Notes: generated by a model from the sequence alone, not told the origin. A stretch of DNA of 41,169 nt from Phycisphaerales bacterium (GCA_020352215.1 CP070675.1:3886812-3927980), one strand, 5' to 3'; shown: positions 24,278 through 33,481, numbered from the stretch's first letter. Numbers and translations are program-made.

Positions 24278-24979
24278 TCAAGGCGAAAGCCTATCGGAAA
24301 TACGCAGCAGTTTCTTGAGACTCGGTTCACAATCATCGGGGCTGTACAACTTTGGCCCCATACCGCATGGTAGCGTCAGAAAGTCACCCGCCCGGAAATC
24401 CTTGACATCATCTGGGTCTTCTATCCCCCAGGCAATTCTCTTGTCATTCCTGTACGCGGGATACTTCGTAACGTCGTAGCGCGAGGCGTCGAAGCTGATG
24501 ATGTCAATGTCGGAACAGAACAATTCATCCCAGTTCATATTGCCGCAGACATGGACTCCCGACGTCACGTTGAAGCTATCGAAAAGTGGTGCCCATAGCC
24601 CCTTGTAATCGAATCCTACTTGACCCAAGGCCGGTTCATCCAGAAAAAGAATGATGTTGCTCACATGCAGGCCATCGATGACAGCGGCTATGTGTTGATA
24701 AATCCTTGAAATGGCTTCATCCTCCGTATACCCGCTGAGAATCAGCGTCGCAGGGCCCACGCACTGTATCTTGACTGCTTCGCGGCTGCTCACCTTCTGC
24801 TTAAACCCACTGAGACAGCTTAACCGGCCGGGCGTCTTTATGTACTCCAGCATGGCATCGCCTAATTTCGGCAGTTCCGGCAAAAAGGGTATGTGGTGTC
24901 GCAGACTATATTCCACTGCCTCGTCGACATTGTCGTACGGCAGAGATCCGATCTGGGTTACAATCTTGTTATTCGCCAT
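24278..24979 (-). CDS. MetE/UroD-fold protein, methionine synthase II-like
   Basis: The product has 233 residues. The N-terminus (TQIGSLPYDNVDEAVEYSL, then 'FLPELPKLGDAML') matches the short proteins related to the C-terminal catalytic barrel of cobalamin-independent methionine synthase. Conserved 'FLDEPALG' and 'GVHVCGNMNW' (His143, Cys145) are likely metal ligands, with Cys near 'LPCGM' a candidate third ligand. Such proteins may move methyl groups, but their substrates are mostly unknown. The ATG at 24979 follows AAGGTGG; the frame goes on to 25051 but lacks support. Its promoter is close to consensus. The HzsA-like gene is divergent. No metF or homocysteine pathway gene adjoins. Confidence 0.7.
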   Translation of the reverse strand: MANNKIVTQIGSLPYDNVDEAVEYSLRHHIPFLPELPKLGDAMLEYIKTPGRLSCLSGFKQKVSSREAVKIQCVGPATLILSGYTEDEAISRIYQHIAAVIDGLHVSNIILFLDEPALGQVGFDYKGLWAPLFDSFNVTSGVHVCGNMNWDELFCSDIDIISFDASRYDVTKYPAYRNDKRIAWGIEDPDDVKDFRAGDFLTLPCGMGPKLYSPDDCEPSLKKLLRISDRLSP

Positions 24980-25062
24980 GCTATCCACCTTAATTCCGTG
25001 TTGCAGATCCCGATGCTGCTCCGGGCAGCTCGCCCCTTTTCCAGCGTCCACGAGACTGCGGA

Positions 25063-25092
25063 ATTATACTGCGACCGTCGAAAACGTGTCAA
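25063..25092 (-). promoter_or_regulatory. Consensus sigma70 promoter of the MetE-like gene
   Basis: On the minus strand, perfect TTGACA (25087-25092) and perfect TATAAT (25063-25068) are separated by 18 bp. The transcript would begin near 25056, giving a leader of about 77 bases. Confidence 0.7.
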
Positions 25093-25126
25093 ACTCGCCT
25101 TGAGAACGTGGCCCGGACAAATTGCG

Positions 25127-25156
25127 TTACCAAATGTGGTCAAGTTCGTGTAGAAT
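25127..25156 (+). promoter_or_regulatory. Possible promoter of the HzsA-related gene
   Basis: TTACCA (25127-25132), an 18-bp spacer and TAGAAT (25151-25156). The -35 matches 4 of 6 and the -10 matches 5 of 6. It would start transcription about 70 bases before the ATG at 25234. Confidence 0.4.
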
Positions 25157-25233
25157 GGTCGTGGAGTCACGGCGGAAGTTGCTGTGCACATAAGTTCTCG
25201 TTATTGAGAAATAGTGAGGGTTCAGGGCAGAGA

Positions 25234-27741
25234 ATGGGCGCATACATGTGGTGCAACAGGACAACATGGGGGATGATCCTTGTAGGCTTGGCATTTGCAG
25301 GCGATGGGCTTGCGGTCAACGAGGGGCTTCGCGGCGATGGCAGGGGAAGAGATATTCTCGTCAATTCGATGGGCCAGCACGAGCAGATAATCTTCGCTTG
25401 CCGACAGGAAGGACACGATGGACATTGGTATGCCAATTTCGGCTACTATGCCGCGAATTCCCAGCGAAAGGCCTACCGTGCCCTGGGTCGGTTGTGCAAG
25501 CTGAATGTGCGAACCGGCAGGGTGGAGGTGCTGCTGGATGATCCCGAAGGGACGGTGCGGGATCCCCAGGTACATTATGACGGCCGGAAGATACTTTTCT
25601 CCTATCGAAAAGGCGGCGCAGATTATTTCCATCTGTATGAGATAAATCCCGACGGCAGTGGGCTCCAGCAACTGACAGATGGTCCCTACAATGACATAGA
25701 GCCGACCTATCTGGCCGACGGGGGTATCATGTTCTGCTCGGACCGCTGCAAACGCTGGGTGAACTGTTGGCTGACAAAAGTCGCGGTTCTCTATCGTTGT
25801 GGCGCGGATGGCAGCGACATCCGGCCGATATCCAGTAATAACGAACATGAAAATACGCCTTGGCCTCTGCCGGATGGCCGGGTTCTATATCAGCGCTGGG
25901 AATATGTGGACCGCAGTCAGGTTCACTATCATCATCTTTGGACGATCAATCCTGATGGCACGGGGCAAATGGTATTCTATGGGAACATGCATCCGGGAAC
26001 AGTAATGATTGACGCCAAGCCCATTCCCGGCACCGGCAACGTGGTGGCCATCTTCTCCCCGGGCCACGGGAGGCGCGAGCACGCGGGAGCCGTAACGATT
26101 CTCAGCCCCAAGCGGGGCCCGGACGAGCTATCGGCGGCTGTTCGCGTGAGCAACGGGGATGATTTTCGAGATCCTTACCCGTTGTCAAAAGACCATTTCT
26201 TGGTGGCCCAGGGCCCGCGATTGGTATTGATGGACGCGAAAGGGAACGTTTTGCCGATCTATCGGCTACCGGAGAGCTTGGTCAAGGCGGGAGTCACGTG
26301 CCATGAACCTCGCCCACTCAGACCTCGGATGCGAGAGAGATTGGTTGCACGCCGGGGAGCATTGCAGGAAACCACCGGCAAGTTGATTTTGACCGACATA
26401 TACAATGGGCGGCAGATGGGGGGCGTCGAGCGCGGCGAGATCAAGAAGCTGCTGGTGCTGGAGTCACTGCCGATGCCCATCCACTATACAGGCGGCATGG
26501 ATCCGATCAGTTTCGGTGGAACATTTACACTGGAACGGGTCCTCGGTACGGTGCCGGTTGAGCCGGACGGCTCGGCGTACATGGAGGTGCCGGCTCTACG
26601 AAGCTTGTTTTTCGTGGCTCTCGATGCCGATGACAATTCCGTCAAACGGATGCAGAGCTTTCTGACAGTCATGCCGGGCGAGACGGCCAGCTGCGTGGGG
26701 TGCCATGAACATCGGACCCGAACGCCTGAGAATCGTGGCGCGAGTGCCCTGTCTGCATTGCAGCGCGTTCCCAGCGAGATTATGCCGATAGACGGCATCC
26801 CGGACGTGTTCGATTTTCCTCGCGATATCCAACCGATCTTGGATAAGCACTGCATTAGGTGTCATGACTATGAGAAGCGGGACGGCAATGTTATCTTAAG
26901 CGGCGACCGCGGGCCGATGTTTTCGCATAGCTACTATACGCTGACATACCGTCGGGAGTTTGTCGACGGTCGGAACGATCCAAAGAGCAATTTGCCCCCG
27001 CGCACGGTAGGAGCAGCGGCGAGCCCGTTGATGGAGAAGATCGCAGGCGACCATTACGACGTCAGGCTTTCGCAGGATGAAGTCAAGATGATCCGCTACT
27101 GGATCGAATCCGGCGCACCTTACCCCGGCACCTACGCGGCCTTGGGAAGTGGGATGATCGGCGGCTACTATGAGAATCGGCAGGTGAATACGGATTTCGA
27201 ATGGCCGGCCACCAGGTTGGCCAGTGAGGCGATCGAAACGCGTTGTACATCCTGTCACGCCGGTGATACGGTGCTGCCTCGCAATCTGTCGGACGAACGG
27301 GGAGTGTCGTTCTGGAGGCCCGATCCTGGTGACGTTCGTTTGCGGCTGGCCCGACATCTTGTATTCAATCTAACTCGCCCTGAGAAATCCCTGATGCTGT
27401 TGGCGCCATTGGCTAAGGATGCCGGCGGATATGGGCGGTGTAAGGTCACGAATAATCGGAGTCAGCCCAGTGAGTCAGCGGCGGTGTTCGCGAGTACAGA
27501 TGACCCGGACTATCAGAAGATTCTCGTGATGTGCCGGGATGGCAAGAGGCGTCTTGAGGAAATGAGACGGTTCGATATGTCTGGATTTGTCCCACCGGCC
27601 GCGTACGTCCGCGAGATGAAGAAGTACGGCGTTCTGCCTGGAGACTTGCCTGACGGGACAGCGATTGATGTTTACGAGACCGACCGCAAATACTGGCGGT
27701 CACTATGGCACAATCCGGACGACAACTCATTTCTTGATTGA
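25234..27741 (+). CDS. Secreted HzsA-related multihaem/propeller protein
   Basis: The product has 835 residues. A hydrophobic stretch at about residues 10-25 looks like a signal peptide. Residues ~40-370 contain PD40/WD40-type repeats ('YEINPDGSGLQQLTDG', 'LWTINPDGTGQMVFYG'). Three haem-c binding CxxCH motifs follow: CVGCH (Cys487), CIRCH (Cys540) and CTSCH (Cys671). The order (propeller, central domain, then haem motifs) resembles the alpha subunit of hydrazine synthase from anammox bacteria. Related 'HzsA-related' proteins are widespread in non-anammox planctomycetes and are not known to make hydrazine. No HzsB/C-like gene is in the window. A periplasmic redox role is likely, but the substrate is unknown. 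The frame extends back to 25108; the ATG at 25234 is chosen because the signal peptide follows it, with a weak ribosome site. Confidence 0.75.
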   Translation: MGAYMWCNRTTWGMILVGLAFAGDGLAVNEGLRGDGRGRDILVNSMGQHEQIIFACRQEGHDGHWYANFGYYAANSQRKAYRALGRLCKLNVRTGRVEVLLDDPEGTVRDPQVHYDGRKILFSYRKGGADYFHLYEINPDGSGLQQLTDGPYNDIEPTYLADGGIMFCSDRCKRWVNCWLTKVAVLYRCGADGSDIRPISSNNEHENTPWPLPDGRVLYQRWEYVDRSQVHYHHLWTINPDGTGQMVFYGNMHPGTVMIDAKPIPGTGNVVAIFSPGHGRREHAGAVTILSPKRGPDELSAAVRVSNGDDFRDPYPLSKDHFLVAQGPRLVLMDAKGNVLPIYRLPESLVKAGVTCHEPRPLRPRMRERLVARRGALQETTGKLILTDIYNGRQMGGVERGEIKKLLVLESLPMPIHYTGGMDPISFGGTFTLERVLGTVPVEPDGSAYMEVPALRSLFFVALDADDNSVKRMQSFLTVMPGETASCVGCHEHRTRTPENRGASALSALQRVPSEIMPIDGIPDVFDFPRDIQPILDKHCIRCHDYEKRDGNVILSGDRGPMFSHSYYTLTYRREFVDGRNDPKSNLPPRTVGAAASPLMEKIAGDHYDVRLSQDEVKMIRYWIESGAPYPGTYAALGSGMIGGYYENRQVNTDFEWPATRLASEAIETRCTSCHAGDTVLPRNLSDERGVSFWRPDPGDVRLRLARHLVFNLTRPEKSLMLLAPLAKDAGGYGRCKVTNNRSQPSESAAVFASTDDPDYQKILVMCRDGKRRLEEMRRFDMSGFVPPAAYVREMKKYGVLPGDLPDGTAIDVYETDRKYWRSLWHNPDDNSFLD

Positions 27742-27823
27742 CGATGGCAGTGCCACCGGTGAGACAGCAAAGAAGTGACGATTGTTTCTGCTGCTTCTGC
27801 TGATTACCGAACGTGACACTGTG

Positions 27824-28042
27824 TTATCTTGCCTGAGGTGTATAATCAGGTGGAGGAAGTATGATCCAGAGAATCACGTACACCAATATGCCGGGAAAAG
27901 CGGCGCTGAATATCGACACAAGCACGTATGCGACGCGAACACGTGTTGAAGACCATCCAAGCCATTCGGCAATCCCTGCGCAGACGCCGGCGATGATACT
28001 ATCGCTTGATCTCTTGAGAAAGTTCCTCTGATTCGTATTCAT
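27824..28042 (-). CDS. PspC-domain membrane protein
   Basis: The product has 72 residues. 'KRSSDSIIAGVCAGIAEWLG' is the classic PspC opening, and one hydrophobic helix follows ('VAYVLVSIFSAAFPGILVYV'), ending with 'LWIILPPP'. PspC proteins sit in the inner membrane and in some bacteria take part in envelope stress responses. The start ATG at 28042 has GGAGAAGAA upstream. The gene is single and convergent with the HzsA-like gene. No other psp gene is nearby, so a stress role is only inferred. Confidence 0.88.
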   Translation of the reverse strand: MNTNQRNFLKRSSDSIIAGVCAGIAEWLGWSSTRVRVAYVLVSIFSAAFPGILVYVILWIILPPPDYTPQAR

Positions 28043-28208
28043 TTCTTCTCCTCTGACTAACACGGCTTATGGTACGATATCGCTCAGTCGTTTGCAAGTT
28101 CATGCCCGGCGGGCTTCAGGAAAGATGATTCTGAGAAGGGAAAGGTGTCCGCGCTGGTTGCATTCGACGGTCTGCTCAGGTATCTTGACAGACGTAGGCG
28201 TGGCTCAG

Positions 28209-28226
28209 ACCTGCAACTATGCAGGT
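28209..28226. repeat. Short inverted repeat before the glycosidase gene
   Basis: ACCTGCA (28209-28215) and TGCAGGT (28220-28226) pair perfectly around a 4-base loop. It lies 70 bp before the glycosidase start and could be an operator or leader hairpin. Nothing else is seen in 28043-28297. Confidence 0.35.
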
Positions 28227-28297
28227 TCAAGTGAAGTTTCTGGTCACATAAGATGCTCGTGATACGAGAAAGTGCCGAAAAGGAGGTCCGAAGCTCA

Positions 28298-30040
28298 ATG
28301 TCCAAAAAGCTAAAGCGTCTTCTGGTGTTGTCTGCAGGTATGCTATGCGTCAATCTTGCAGGCCTGGTGACAGCCGAACCACCCTCGATCTTGTCGGTTC
28401 GGCCGAACGCAGCCGCGGTAGGTCTCTATCAGAAATTCGAACTCAGGATCGACCTCAAAGCAACGTACACCAATCCCTTCGACCCTGATGAAATCGACCT
28501 GCGGGCCGAGTTCACGTCGCCATCCGGCAAAACATGGAGAATCTGGGGATTCTACAATCCCTCCAGTTGGGCCAGTCTGTGGATGGTGAGGTTCGCGCCG
28601 ACCGAGAAAGGTAGCTGGAGTTATGTTGTCAAAATCACCGACTCTGAAGGCACGGCGAGCAGCAGGGTCGGCTCCTTCACGGCAGCAGAATCGGCGCACC
28701 ATGGATTCGTGCGAATCGCCCCAAACCAGCGGTATCTCAGATTTGACGACGGCGCGTCATTTTATGGCGTTGGGATGTGGTATAACGACAGCTATGAGCT
28801 GTTTAACGAAGGCAGAATAACCGAAGATGGTCTCGACAACCTGAAGGAGCGTGGTGCGAATTTCATCAGCTTCTTCCCGACCCCGTTGGAAACGATGGGC
28901 ACCGGCCTGGGACGGTACGATCAGAATCGCTGCGGCCGGTTGGACCAGTTGTTTGAATGGTGTGAGCAGCGCGACATCCTGATTAGCTGGAATATCTGGT
29001 TCCATTCCTATATCTCTATGGCCGTCTGGGGCGGAGGAAACGCAAGGTATAGAAACAATCCGTACAAACTCGTTAGCAGCGCTAAAGACTTCTTCGGCAA
29101 CGAAGAAGCCTGGGAATATCAGGAGAAGCTCTACCGGTATATCATCTCGCGGTGGGGCTACAGCCGGGCCCTGTTTCTCTGGTTCACCGTCGACGAGATT
29201 AACGGCACCGAGGGTTGGAGCCAGGGCGATCAGGCCGTGGCCGAACAGTGGTGCCGCAAGATGGACCGATACTTCAACGAGCACGACCCGTACGGTCGCC
29301 CGACCACGGGCACGCAAAGTGGCGGGATAAATCAGTGGTGGCCAGGCGGATACAAGATCTTTGACATAGCTGCACGGGAGATCTACGAGGCTCAGGGACA
29401 TCCGATGCCTGAGAGCGGCAAGGTCGGCCCGGAAGATGAGAGCCCGCTTCGTTTGAGCTACCGCAACTACGCGATCCAGACGCAGAACCTCTGGAACGGC
29501 TTCCACAAACCCGCGATCATCGGAGAATGCGGCTGGGACCACACGTACTACGAACCCGGTATGCCCGGTTACCTTGCAATGTATCATAACGCCATCTGGG
29601 TTGGCCTGGCAAATGGGTTGTGCGCAACGCCTTTCTGGTGGGCCTACTCGAGCTGGATCAATGACGGCGTGGTGACGAATCAAATGCGTCATTTCTCTGA
29701 ATTTGTCTCGGATATCGACTTTGCCAACCTGGACCTGAAGCCGGCTCAGATCACTGCGGGCGACTGTGATGCCTGGGCGATGAGAAGTGACAAGCTGATC
29801 TTCGGCTGGGTGGTCAATCCGCGGACGAGCGTTGCCAACGAATCGTTCACAATTTCCGGGTTGCCCAACGGCACGTATGAGGTGAGACTATACAGGACGT
29901 GGCGCGGCAGGTACCTTCAGAGAGAAACGGCAACGTGCAGTGGCGGAAAGCTCAGCCATAGAATACCGGAGCTCAAGACAAGAGGCGGCCATGCCCTTCA
30001 TATCGGAAATGACGTCGCCTTCAAGATAGTGCCGAAATAA
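28298..30040 (+). CDS. Secreted glycoside hydrolase with DUF5060-like N-terminal domain
   Basis: The product has 580 residues. The signal peptide covers about residues 1-28 (MSKKLKRLLVLSAGMLCVNL). A beta domain at about 28-135 ('WRIWGFYN', 'FAPTEKGSWSYVVKITDSEG') resembles DUF5060. Residues ~140-470 are a (beta/alpha)8 barrel, with Glu300 in 'FTVDEING' as a likely acid/base and Glu410 in 'IIGECGWDH' as a likely nucleophile, as in clan GH-A/GH5-like or apiosidase-like enzymes. A C-terminal beta domain ('PNGTYEVRLYRTWRGRYL') follows. The substrate is probably a plant or algal polysaccharide, but the exact family is not settled by eye. The start ATG is preceded by AGGAGG at a somewhat long distance. 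Confidence 0.78.
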   Translation: MSKKLKRLLVLSAGMLCVNLAGLVTAEPPSILSVRPNAAAVGLYQKFELRIDLKATYTNPFDPDEIDLRAEFTSPSGKTWRIWGFYNPSSWASLWMVRFAPTEKGSWSYVVKITDSEGTASSRVGSFTAAESAHHGFVRIAPNQRYLRFDDGASFYGVGMWYNDSYELFNEGRITEDGLDNLKERGANFISFFPTPLETMGTGLGRYDQNRCGRLDQLFEWCEQRDILISWNIWFHSYISMAVWGGGNARYRNNPYKLVSSAKDFFGNEEAWEYQEKLYRYIISRWGYSRALFLWFTVDEINGTEGWSQGDQAVAEQWCRKMDRYFNEHDPYGRPTTGTQSGGINQWWPGGYKIFDIAAREIYEAQGHPMPESGKVGPEDESPLRLSYRNYAIQTQNLWNGFHKPAIIGECGWDHTYYEPGMPGYLAMYHNAIWVGLANGLCATPFWWAYSSWINDGVVTNQMRHFSEFVSDIDFANLDLKPAQITAGDCDAWAMRSDKLIFGWVVNPRTSVANESFTISGLPNGTYEVRLYRTWRGRYLQRETATCSGGKLSHRIPELKTRGGHALHIGNDVAFKIVPK

Positions 30041-30045
30041 TACCC

Positions 30046-30094
30046 ACCGAATCAGGGCTCATGGCGTCCACGATCCTGATTTGGTGCCTGTTTT
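30046..30094 (+). terminator. Possible terminator after the glycosidase gene
   Basis: ACCGAATCAGG (30046-30056) pairs with CCTGATTTGGT (30075-30085) with one G-T wobble and an 18-base loop. A short TTTT run follows at 30091-30094. It begins 6 bp after the stop. Confidence 0.5.
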
Positions 30095-30436
30095 CCGGTT
30101 TTCTTCTTGCCTGATGAATGGGCGGGCTATCCGGCATAGATACGTACGGTGCGGTCTGCATTTCTCGTTCTTTGGGGCGCTGATATTCTATCGATACCGA
30201 CGCGGAGGAAACACGGGAGAAGGGGGATTGAGCGCGGAAACGGGTCGTCAATCCCATGTTGCGTAGTGATGGTCTCTGTGCCTCTTTGCCGGAAACAGCG
30301 GCAGGCGAGGGACGAAAAGCAACCAGCGGCAAAAAGGTAGGATGGTCGCCTCAGGTTTGACTGTGCTCTCAGGGACTCTCAGCCTACAGACAATCAAGAA
30401 ATAACGGCGCGGTGCTCATTAACGATGGGTCATTAG

Positions 30437-30478
30437 AAAAACAGAGAAAGGGCTGTCAAGATGCTGCTGACAGCCCTT
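30437..30478 (-). terminator. Terminator of the metzincin-like gene
   Basis: AAGGGCTGTCA (30448-30458) and TGACAGCCCTT (30468-30478) form a perfect 11-bp stem with a 9-base loop. Read on the minus strand, a T5 run follows about 6 bases later (30437-30441). It lies 40 bp past the protease stop. Confidence 0.7.
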
Positions 30479-30517
30479 CATTCGGTGCACGTCGTCTCCT
30501 GCAGGCCTGACTAGGAC

Positions 30518-32278
30518 CTACTCGTCGGCCACAATGGCCGCGCCGGTGCTGAGCCAATTGTCGGCGAAGGACGAAAAATCCTTGGAGTCAACAATACCGT
30601 CCGTATTGAGGTCAGCTGGATTTGGATGAACTTTAACTACCGACCAACCAAACGAGCCGGACGGATCCCTTGCCGTTACGTGATAGAAGCCGCGAGAATC
30701 CAGCACAGGACTCGGATGCCACTCAGACCACGGTAAGCTACCTTCAAACGTACCCTCAGGACCCACCAATGCGGTTCCGATCAGCTTATTATCTAACGAG
30801 ATTTCAACTTCTGAACCAGGGGTGAAGTTTCGGCCTGTGAACCCAAGCTGATCGCCAGCCTTCAGGTGGTTCGCCGACAGCGTGAGTATAGGAGGATCGG
30901 GAACGATTAGGTACCACTCAAATGCAACCTGATCGATATCACCGGGGCTGAAACTAGGCCAATCTTCGGACACAACCCAGCCGGGCACCACCTCAGACGT
31001 CAAGTCCAGAAGCTCCATGGGCACCCTAAGAGATACGCCGTCGACGTGATCAGTAACTTTCGGAAGGCCGGATTCGTCAGGTCCATCCAGTATCTTGACA
31101 ATCCTCTCGACTACCCCACTCGGCAAAGGCGTCCTCTCAAAGGTCGCCACGTCGAATAAATAGGCTGGAACCGGCATTCCAGGCCGGAAATCCCAGGGTT
31201 GCATACCGATTATGCTATCTAAACCGACCTCCACATCGATTATCTTGTCCACACCTACTGCATCATAGAAAGGCTCACCTGTTGTAGCGTCGTTGTCCGT
31301 GTCAAGATAGACTGAGAAGATGACGAAGCCATCCATCACCTCCGGGAACATCCCCTCTAATAACAGACTGATCTGAAGCTCTGCGCTTGGGGTTTCGGCA
31401 TATAAGAAGCCTGCGCCAAGGTCAATATAGGCGGGGCCGACATCGCCCATGTCGTCCACAAAACCGCCATGCACGGTGGGCAGAGGGGCCATCTCGTAGA
31501 TGACGGGAATTCCCCTCTCATTGATCCTTATCTTAGCAACCTTGGTGTTACCCAGCCTTTTTGCGCCTTTTTGGATTTCCTTTATCTGGTCATCAGTGAG
31601 CTTTTTGCCTCTGTCACCGAGTTCTCCGTCTTTCTTTCTGTACGGATTGTGAGGATACATCAAGTTGTTCGTGTCGTCCGTGTTGTGCGCACCCTCGGCT
31701 TTCTTATTCCGGCTCTTGTCGATCCAATGGCCCTTACCCAGCGTAAGTACATGGCATGTCTCGTGTGCAAGATCGTTGCCTCTAGATTCCTTCTTTACTT
31801 TAGGCAGGTTCTTGATGTAGATGATAGGCTTTGCGGTCAGCTGGCCATTTTCTTGCTTTGAGTGAGGCGCCAGACCGCGCGTCGCATCCTTGTCCCGAAT
31901 CTTGTTGGTGATGCAAATCTTGATTCCTTTGCCGGCCCCGAATTTGCCTATCAGTTCCTTCTGTCCAGCCTCATCCAGCTTTATCTCTTCGGCTAACTGG
32001 ATCTTTCCGTCTTTGTTGCCGGTATCATTGACGTCCCTTACGATGTTCTTCACACTGAACTCGAGCTGTACGTTGGCCTGTTTCAGAATCTTGTTGCATT
32101 CTTTGATGATCGCGTCGATGTCACTGTCATTGGCATCTACGCCCTTGAGAACATTGACCATCGCCGGTACCATTGTGAACTCATCGGCACACACCACAGC
32201 ACCCAAACAAACCGAAATCGCCACATAGACACAGAATGCCACCAGCATACTTGGCCTGAATTTGTCGCAGCTTCTCAT
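30518..32278 (-). CDS. Secreted metzincin-like zinc protease with dockerin-like tail
   Basis: The product has 586 residues. A signal peptide (about residues 1-31, 'VAISVCLGAVVCA') leads to an N-terminal domain with the zinc motif HETCH (His172, Glu173, His176) followed by Gly181 and His184. The Met-turn is 'NLMYP' with Met207. The layout is metzincin-like, but the spacing between the second His and the Gly is two residues longer than the usual HExxHxxGxxH. A large beta-rich part follows, including 'FTGRNFTPGSEVEISLDN' (about 500-550). The end has a dockerin-like repeat 'ADLNTDGIVDSKDFSSFADN'. It probably degrades or processes proteins outside the cell. The ATG at 32278 with AAAGGGGA upstream is chosen over 32347. 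Confidence 0.75.
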   Translation of the reverse strand: MRSCDKFRPSMLVAFCVYVAISVCLGAVVCADEFTMVPAMVNVLKGVDANDSDIDAIIKECNKILKQANVQLEFSVKNIVRDVNDTGNKDGKIQLAEEIKLDEAGQKELIGKFGAGKGIKICITNKIRDKDATRGLAPHSKQENGQLTAKPIIYIKNLPKVKKESRGNDLAHETCHVLTLGKGHWIDKSRNKKAEGAHNTDDTNNLMYPHNPYRKKDGELGDRGKKLTDDQIKEIQKGAKRLGNTKVAKIRINERGIPVIYEMAPLPTVHGGFVDDMGDVGPAYIDLGAGFLYAETPSAELQISLLLEGMFPEVMDGFVIFSVYLDTDNDATTGEPFYDAVGVDKIIDVEVGLDSIIGMQPWDFRPGMPVPAYLFDVATFERTPLPSGVVERIVKILDGPDESGLPKVTDHVDGVSLRVPMELLDLTSEVVPGWVVSEDWPSFSPGDIDQVAFEWYLIVPDPPILTLSANHLKAGDQLGFTGRNFTPGSEVEISLDNKLIGTALVGPEGTFEGSLPWSEWHPSPVLDSRGFYHVTARDPSGSFGWSVVKVHPNPADLNTDGIVDSKDFSSFADNWLSTGAAIVADE

Positions 32279-32352
32279 TTTGTCCCCTTTCCGAATCGTG
32301 TTGTTCTTTGATGGTTCTTGCCTTTCCTGAGGCACATAGAATGGCAAGAAAT

Positions 32353-32382
32353 GCGGGGAAGAAATTCATCACCGCTCCCCGC
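32353..32382 (-). other. Hairpin in the long leader of the protease gene
   Basis: GCGGGGA (32353-32359) and TCCCCGC (32376-32382) pair perfectly around a 16-base loop, within the ~206-base untranslated leader predicted from the promoter at 32491-32519. No T-run follows in the direction of transcription, so it is not a clear attenuator. Confidence 0.35.
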
Positions 32383-32490
32383 TAAGCCTCTTGTTGCCTT
32401 ATTTGGTGAGGTGTATCACCCTATAGCGGCGAAATCGGGAGTCGACATTTCCCATTTGCGCCGCACAAAAATCCTCCTGCACACGTTGAG

Positions 32491-32519
32491 ATTGTATCAA
32501 AATCTCATCGAGATTGCAA
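32491..32519 (-). promoter_or_regulatory. Promoter of the protease gene
   Basis: On the minus strand TTGCAA (32514-32519), a 17-bp spacer and TACAAT (32491-32496). The match is 4 of 6 and 5 of 6. The predicted leader is about 206 bases. Confidence 0.5.
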
Positions 32520-32699
32520 CAATTTTCTCGCCGCCCCAGCGAGTTGTCTGGCAAAAAACGCAAAAAAAGTCGAACACTTGTGTCGAGAACCTACCTCTTC
32601 CCACCATCTTCTTGACACCGCCACCGGCACCTTCCATTCCGGAACCTGGCTTTCAACAGTGCCGCAAATCATCCTGGCCTCGCAGGTATCGCCAAAAAC

Positions 32700-33135
32700 A
32701 CATCGCGGGATTCGGTCAAGTATTTCCGGAAAGAGTTTCTGCGGCGCCGCCACTTCCGCCATTTGAAATATAACGTGACGGGGATCTCTGACCGCTTTGA
32801 CTCCTGTCTTGATGAGCTTGTCTCTGAGAGTCCGCAGAGAGCACTGCTTCACTGACTTAGGCATGCCAGCCGCCTCAAGAAGTTGCCCAAGTTATAGGCC
32901 AATGCAAACAACTCAAGGTGGACCTGATGATCTGCGAAATCGTGACACGACAACCTTGTCCAGTTCAATGGATATTGGCCCTCTTTCATCCGCTGCTCGG
33001 CTGTGCCTCGCTTGCTGTAGAACTTCACTACGTTGCTGGACTTGCAGCATAGGTTCGTCACGATGAAGCCCACTCGCGGGGACAGTTGACCTAAATGCCA
33101 TTGTATTTTCGCGACTACTCTTTACCTGTTCCTGA
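32700..33135 (-). pseudogene. Decayed IS1380-family transposase (C-terminal part)
   Basis: Two minus-strand frames together cover the C-terminal third of an IS1380 transposase. The first reads 'RVVAKIQWHLGQLSPRVGF', 'KRGTAEQRMKEGQY' and 'FALAYNLGNFLRRLA'. The second reads 'PKSVKQCSLRTLRDKLIKTG' and 'VIFQMAEVAAPQKLFPEIL'. A frameshift near 32860 separates them and a TAA interrupts the front near 33130. The N-terminal two thirds are missing, so it cannot be active. I see no terminal inverted repeats. The remaining DNA on either side (32383-32490, 32520-32699) has no recognised gene. Confidence 0.85.
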
Positions 33136-33452
33136 AAACCGGTTCAGATACTAAGAGAGGTTTCCGGAACATATTGGTCGCCTGCTGAGCGTCTCAATGG
33201 TAGAAGGGTCGGATGGAGTTGGACCCGGCAGGAACGAGCATCGGCCGTTCAGATGTGGCAGCGGCGGTTTTCAGCTGACCTCTGCTATGAAGAGGCGACA
33301 CAGAGGTGCTCAGGTTGAAGCCCCCATTTCCTGGCTGTATCGCCGGCAGAACGTTCAGGTCACCCACATATTTGCTGCAAGAGACGTCCCCCCGGCCTGC
33401 GATCTTGTGGCCCCAAGGCATGCAAATCGCGAGCCGAATGGCCGGATTTGTA
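33136..33452. other. Gene-poor stretch between IS1380 relic and small-RNA promoter
   Basis: Open frames on both strands give proteins with no features of real genes. Hairpins such as ACCTCTG (33279-33285) with CAGAGGT (33302-33308) occur. I cannot name a gene or RNA here. Confidence 0.4.
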
Positions 33453-33481
33453 TTGACAGGGGGAATATTGCTGGGTATAAT
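33453..33481 (+). promoter_or_regulatory. Perfect consensus sigma70 promoter in a gene-poor region
   Basis: TTGACA (33453-33458), exactly 17 bp, TATAAT (33476-33481). Both boxes are perfect and the spacing is ideal. No protein gene follows on this strand, but a terminator hairpin begins 20 bp downstream. Confidence 0.75.

Larger units (their letters stand above)
30041..30517. other. 477-bp gap between glycosidase and protease genes
   Basis: Apart from the two terminators listed separately, I see no gene or RNA here. Short open frames in it have no ribosome site and no recognisable product. Confidence 0.5.

Noticed and set aside
32505..32700. Further transposase sequence at the end of the second IS1380 frame
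   Set aside because: Similarity to the family ends near 32708; what follows looks like non-coding DNA.
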